A stretch of DNA of 64,000 nt from Agrostemma githago (lineage: Eukaryota; Streptophyta; Magnoliopsida; Caryophyllales; Caryophyllaceae): contig OY288257.1 of assembly GCA_958450325.1 (NCBI GenBank), positions 12,481,873 through 12,545,872 of the forward strand, in the 5' to 3' direction. Position 1 is the stretch's first letter. Every line of letters starts with the position of its first letter. Position numbers and translations under genes: made by a program. Below the pieces are notes generated by a model. The model was given only the letters and a program-made list of their open reading frames with translations, did no database searches and was not told where the DNA came from. Below, piece by piece: positions 58,571 to 64,000 of this stretch.

Positions 58571-58628
58571 ATGAGGTTCGAGAAGAATGAAGGATGATCC
58601 AAGAGCTGAGCCTGAGCCTGAGCCTTGA
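58571..58628 (+). other. Two short uORFs in the LRR gene leader
   Basis: ATG at 58571 gives an 8-codon uORF ending at 58597. An ATG at 58587 in another frame gives 13 codons ending at 58628, over a GAGCCT repeat. They lie between the solo LTR and the main start and could lower translation if they are in the mature mRNA. Confidence 0.5.
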
Positions 58629-58675
58629 ACAAATGATGTGAAAGAGAGAGAAGAGCATTGGAAGAAGAGAAATCC

Positions 58676-61600
58676 ATGGATCGGTTGCTAAAAGCTGCCA
58701 GGACCTCTGGCTCCCTCAATTTATCCAATCGCTCTTTGAGGTCTTTATCTCTTTTTCCTTCTTATTTGAGTTTAGGAACTTAGTTGCATTATTATCAATT
58801 TCTGTTGATCTTGCATAATTTGGCTTTTACGGGGTCAAAGGGTGACCGACCGATTCAGGTGACAATTGTCATCAGATGTGTACATCTTTTCATACAGATG
58901 TTCTTCTTGAATTCGGAAGCATGAAAGAAACCCTCAATTGTGTCTTATACTACTAGTAGTTACCACTTCAATGCATCTCTTGCTCTTGCTCTTCTACATC
59001 TTGCAGTAGATATATCATCTGACCTTTTTCAGTTTAATAGGGATGTGCCTGTTGAGGTCTACAAAAATTTTGATGGTGCCGCCGAAGGTGGAAACTGGTG
59101 GGAGGTATGCTATCGTGATTCCATCCGGGTATCACTTTTTTCGCCATTTGCTTCTTACCAATCTTATGAAATACCTAACTGCTTCTTTCGCGGCTTGTAG
59201 ACGGTTGACTTACAAAAGCTGATTCTGGCCCATAACGATATTGAAGTCTTGAAAGAAGACCTGAAAAACTTGCCGTTGCTCACTGTTTTAAATGTTAGCC
59301 ACAACAAACTTACTCAGCTTCCTGCCGCAGTTGGAGAGTATGGCTCTCTTCCTTTTGCTGATTACATTTTTCAGATTTTTCTTTGGTCATGAGTCATGAT
59401 GTACTAATTTATGTTTTTTATCCGTTTCCTTGTTTGCTTTGCTTGACAGACTGCCCTCTCTGAAATCACTTGACGTGTCCTTTAATTTACTAACAGACAT
59501 TCCTGCAGAGATTGGTTCAGCTGTTTCTCTCGTCAAGTAGGCACTTCCCGCTTCATTTCCTTTTCATAACTAGAATATGGAACTTGTATAACAACACACT
59601 AATATCAAGCTCTTATTTCTAACAAATATAACTCCATGTATCTCTACATTTGTTTTTTGAATAAAAAAATCAAACTATACGGAGTATATATTTTTCAAAT
59701 ACATCCGAACCCTCTTACTCTCCAATTTGTGGAACCTCTTGGAGCACCGTTGCAGTGCTAGTGTTAATCTCTGTTTCATTACAGGATGGATTGCTCAAAC
59801 AACCAACTTAAGGAACTCCCAGGTTCTCTTGGACAATGTTTAGAATTATCAGATTTGAAGGTAATATTGATCTTAATACAACTTAATTGTCACGAGTATT
59901 TCTACCTTTTCCGGTCTTGTCACTTTAGATTTTTTGTGATTATTTGTTGTAGTACTTGGTATCATTCTCTGAGACAATCTCTAAGATTGCTCACTGTTCT
60001 TAAATATATGGCAATTGAAGTGGCTATTTCGAAATCAATTCCATATTCTAACCAGCCTTTCATTATTAGTAAGTTTTCAATAAATGAGGGTGTAACTCGT
60101 AAGTCCCATCTTGATTATCATCAATGATCTATGGAGCTTATCTTTACCACTAGCGACATTTTGTTTTGTCAAGCTGACACAAGCACAGGTTTTAGACATT
60201 CTAAAAAAAAAGACCTTATTTTAATAATTATGATGCACTGCCTGTGCCTTTAGAACTATATGGTGTATAAAACTATAAAAGAAATTGCAACTATATAAGA
60301 ATTTGATAGATAGAAGAAACTGAAACTCTATAGTAAGTGGACTGCCGCATATAGAAACAGTATATAAAAACTAACTAGTGATTATATTAAACCTCGCTAT
60401 CTGTTTTAATCTTGGAATATTTTGCTACGTTCGTTGTTGCGCCACAATCAGATACCACCTCAAATATGGTTGCGGCAACCTTCAAAGCGTTTGCAACTGA
60501 GTTCATGTTCTCTATAGTAAGAGTGTTCAAGTTATGATTATTCAAAGTATTTGGCCCCTCTGCAACTTTATAGAGGCATTAATAATCCAGATTGTTGAGT
60601 ATTTAGATGCTCATCATCTGTAGTCTGTAGGTGCTAACATCATTAAAGCAACAAAAAGAAATTAATGAGCACCTCTGGTTCCTTTTTCTTTTCTTTTCCT
60701 TTTACTTTGTTAACTGTTCTTACTTTTTATTAAGTTACTAAGGATCTCTCTTAAACATGCTGTTTCAGGCGTCAAATAATTTCATTGAAAGCTTACCTGA
60801 AGATCTAGCATACTGTGCAAAACTATTAAAAGTAGATATGGAGGTACTGTAAAGAACATGCAATTTCTTATTTTAGAATAATACTAATCACTTATATAAT
60901 TCTCAACTCAATTTTGTGCCACAATGTTTCAATAGGGAAACAAGTTGACAGCACTTTCAGATCCAGTGGTTAGATCATGGAGCATGCTTTCAGAACTTAA
61001 TGCATGTAAATGTTTTTATTTTTCTGATCAACACTTCTGCGAGATGTTATTCGCTCTCTTAAATTCTATGTGTACTTACGCTGTAAACATGACATGCTTG
61101 TTGTAGCTAAGAATCTCTTGACTGGTTTACCAGAGACAATTGGGACGCTAGTGCGCCTTATACGGCTTGACCTGCATCAAAACAGTGAGGCCTCTTTTTG
61201 TATGCTTTATTTTGTGTGTGTGCTCTATAGAGATAAGAGTTTTTGCCTCTCCCTTCTTTCATTGGAATGCTCTTGTAGTTTTTACTTTGCTAATTTATTG
61301 TGCTGTGTGTAATGCAGGAATAAAATCAATACCGTCATCCATAAAAGGCTGCTCATCCCTTGTAGAATTCTTCATTGGGTAAAGTTCTCCTACCTTTTCT
61401 TCTTCTTAGCTGCTTGTAAATGTCTCATGTATTTCAACTGTTTAGGATCTCGTTTGTTTCTAAACCCTTCTTTTAATTGTCAGTTGTTTTTGACCTTTTT
61501 TCTGCATCAGGAGCAATTTGTTGTCTTCACTACCACCAGAGTTGGGAGAGCTTTCCCAGTTAAGCGTGTTAGATCTTCGCTCAAACCAGGTGAGATCAAT

Positions 61601-64000
61601 AGTCATGTAGTTAGTAGAATGCCTAGTGCGTGATTTCCCTTAACTGAGTCATATTCATTTTGTTACTTTCTCAGAAATCATTTTTTTATTTGCTGGCAAA
61701 TCACTCAACCTTCATATTTGGATAACTATATCTAAACTTTCAAAAGACTTCCAATTTATATGAGGGAAGAAGGAATGTTGCTGCTTAAGGGAAAAAAAAT
61801 CGTCATTGTTGGTTACCTTTATGGTTGCAGGGTCTGGACAATTTTGAAAATGTGATATCAGTTTTCTTTGGTGATTAGTAGGTTAAATAGCTCACATAGG
61901 TGAGCATGTTTTTTTTTTTTTTTTCTTCTTTTTCGTTATATTTGTAAGCGTACTCTTTTTTTTAGTAAAGTTGCATAAAATTGCTTCCTTGAAAGTATTT
62001 CCAGAATTTTCTCCGTAAATCCTCATTAATAGAAATCTGGAATATACATCAATTGTTTGGCTTGGGGTATAATAGACTAAATTAAAATGGCCCTTAATCC
62101 TCCCATGTTTTTTTTGGGTGTGTGGGTGGGAATGAGGTTATGTAGCAGACGAGTTACATACTCACATGGTATGGATAGCAAGTGAAATTTCAACCAGGGG
62201 GATAAAAATCAAGCGCTGAATCTTTTCATATGCTATATTTGTATATCTAAATCATGGATTTACAGACTTAAAGGCAATGCAATTCATCATACCGAGACTT
62301 CCAAATACTCTAATGCTCAGTAATTTTTATCTGACTCTATCACATGTATGTTTGTTTTATGCAGTTGACAGAATACCCAGTAGAGGCTTGTAAATTACAC
62401 TTGTCAGTACTTGATTTGTCAAACAATTCGTTGTCCGGCCTGCCTGCGGAAATAGGTGCCTCATCTTGATTTTTGTTAAGCATGTCATTTTGAATATATT
62501 GATGTGTTTTTGTATAACCTTATGATTGAATCAGTAAAGCCATAAAATGGTGGTTTCATATCTAGTCTTATTGTTTGATTAAAGAAAAATACCATTCATA
62601 GTAACTATTTTGGGCTTGGCTATTGATTCTGATGAGGAAGAAAAAACGGAAGGACTGGGTTGTATAAATAGAAACTCTCTATCCTCCAATGGAGTTTGGC
62701 TCGTTTAAAGGTTGTAGAAGGATATTCTCTTATTCACCAGGACCACCAGATCTGAGACAACCACAAACCTTCTCAAAACTCTTCCTCCTTTGCTACCTCT
62801 CTCTTTCCAGCCCATGTTGTCATTCTCAGTAGAATAAGATTTAGATCCAATTCTTAATTGTCAGACATTACCCCCTAGAATTCCAAGTGAAATTGACCCT
62901 CTTTTGTGTCTCGTATTCTCTCTTTGTCACTTCCTTTTGTATGAAGAGTGGAAGCATTAGAGGTGGGAACAACATTATCATTTTTGAGTTTGAATAGCAA
63001 ATGGTAGCATATGCACTCTCTTTCTCACTCTCTTAGGACTCTTCTTTTAAAAATTATAAATACAAACACAATATGCAGACCTGCATGTCCACCACTGACT
63101 TCTTCGAAATGCGACAGCCTCACAGGTACTGCGGATTACGTCGCTAAATTTGGTCTAGTTAAAATACGAATCATATTTAGTTTACCATAGCATCGGGGTT
63201 TGAGATTGAGCTAAGTCACCTTATCTTTCCTATTTCCTTATTGGACATACAATTAAGTATGTTAGACCAAAATAACCTCACCACTTTCCCTCCAAATCTT
63301 AGCCCTCCCCTCCCTGTTTCCGTCTTCGCCCAAATTATTCCAACCCACCACCATCTCCACCACCAGTACACACTCCCACCATACATGCACAACTGCCACC
63401 ATGGCCCCGTCACAACCACGAAACACGTTTCATACCTCGCAACATTACCACCACCATAATGCGGCCACTACATGAGGAGTGAGGACCCAAACCCCAGTAA
63501 CGTCTTAAAAACACAGTACCAGTTAGCTACTCCCGTCCAGTGCTAGCCCCTCTAGGTTGGCCCCTCTACCACAACATGCCCTTAACCTCCTTTGTCGACT
63601 ACCACAAGCTACACCAACGAACACAAGCTGATGTGACACCTAGACTTGGAAGTTTAGCAGGGACTGGTGGAGTTGGGACTCATTTAGGTGGGGTCATTTT
63701 TTAAAGTGCTTTGGTGGTCCGTGGTGGAGTATGGTGGAGTGAGTGGTGGTTGGGGATGGGGGTGGCTAACTCCTGTAATTTGTTTGTTTGATTTATGTTG
63801 ATTCGTTGTAATAGTTTGTATTCAAGATCATATATTCTTTTGGGACTAAATTTTTGTTCATGTCGTGAATCATGCTTTATTATTTATCAATTCAGTCTTG
63901 TAAGATGCTTCTATGTATCAAAGTTTCTATATAGCTTCTAGCTTGACGAACGATCAAATTTGGGTTCATAACTGTGTTTTTCCATACTATATAAATAATT
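58676..64000 (+). CDS. LRRC40: LRRC40-like leucine-rich repeat protein, 5' part (3' end outside window)
   Basis: The N-terminus MDRLLKAARTSGSLNLSNRS matches the conserved start of plant LRRC40-type proteins. Eleven GT-AG exons are phase-consistent: 58676-58740, 59041-59104, 59201-59337, 59450-59536, 59785-59860, 60769-60843, 60937-61006, 61107-61184, 61318-61378, 61511-61589 and 62365-62455. They encode 294 residues plus one base. At least nine LRRs of the intracellular (PIRL/Ras-group) type are seen, with LxxLxLxxN cores (LTVLNVSHNKL, LKSLDVSFNLL, LSVLDLSNNSL). Family members have about 550-600 residues, so about half is present. The exon after 62455 is not found, so the last intron seen here extends beyond 64000. 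The protein is expected to be cytosolic, with scaffold-type interactions. No stop or frameshift: an active host gene, judging by conservation. Confidence 0.9.
62456..64000. other. Long LRRC40 intron, running off the window
   Basis: The donor GTGCCT lies at 62456. No further LRR coding sequence is found. The stretch 63280-63620 is C/CCA-rich and 63650-63770 is GGTGG-rich, a shift in composition that may mark an unrecognised insertion. The ORFs at 63216-63459 have no domain. Confidence 0.5.

Overview
This is a plant nuclear window, almost entirely transposable elements, with one host gene entering at the right edge. The Tat/Ogre-type retroelement, the CACTA transposon with Tnp2/DUF4216 genes, the L1-like LINE, the plant-specific LRR gene with GT-AG introns and the FAR1-related pseudogene all point to a dicot. 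Stowaway-type ends (CTCCCTCCGT) and the overall repeat flavour suggest Caryophyllales, perhaps Caryophyllaceae; that taxonomic call is inference. I see no tRNA, rRNA or CRISPR.

Layout. 1-1655 is the 3' part of a Tat/Ogre-type LTR lying in an Athila-type LTR remnant (1656-1927), which itself sits in a FAR1-related (FRS) pseudogene on the minus strand (about 1928-3140). From 3562 to about 53440 are two head-to-tail AT-rich Helitron-like elements (minus orientation), the first carrying a MULE (4457-5415). The second holds two nested stacks. Stack A is a PIF/Harbinger-like element (7767-13189, TSD TTA) containing an internally deleted L1-like LINE (about 8033-12288). Stack B is a Tat/Ogre-type Ty3/gypsy element (15338-52413, TSD ATCAC). 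Its leader is split by a CACTA transposon (19099-40403). The last exon of the CACTA transposase is in turn split by a young non-autonomous Athila-type element (25882-33712, TSD GTAAA, LTRs that look identical) and by a solo LTR (21813-25215, TSD GTCAC). Unusually many insertion junctions can be read directly, so the order of events can be reconstructed.

53440-56114 holds microsatellites, a 160-bp tandem repeat and a foldback element. 56120-58563 is a second solo LTR of the Tat family (TSD AATAG), ending only 112 bp before the start codon of an LRRC40-like LRR gene (58676 to beyond the window end; 11 exons resolved).

How parts relate. The Tat element has a sense gag-pro-RT-RH-aRH-INT set, broken by stops and frameshifts, plus an intact two-exon antisense gene with a plant mobile domain and its own TATA box between INT and the 3' LTR. 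The CACTA element has its two expected genes (Tnp2-type transposase and a Transposase_24-type gene) on the minus strand between subterminal arrays. The most unusual signals are: USE+TATA modules of plant snRNA-promoter type repeated through the Helitron-like DNA; clusters of CGATCG-centred palindromes just upstream of the TATA box in two unrelated LTR families; and the intact antisense gene.
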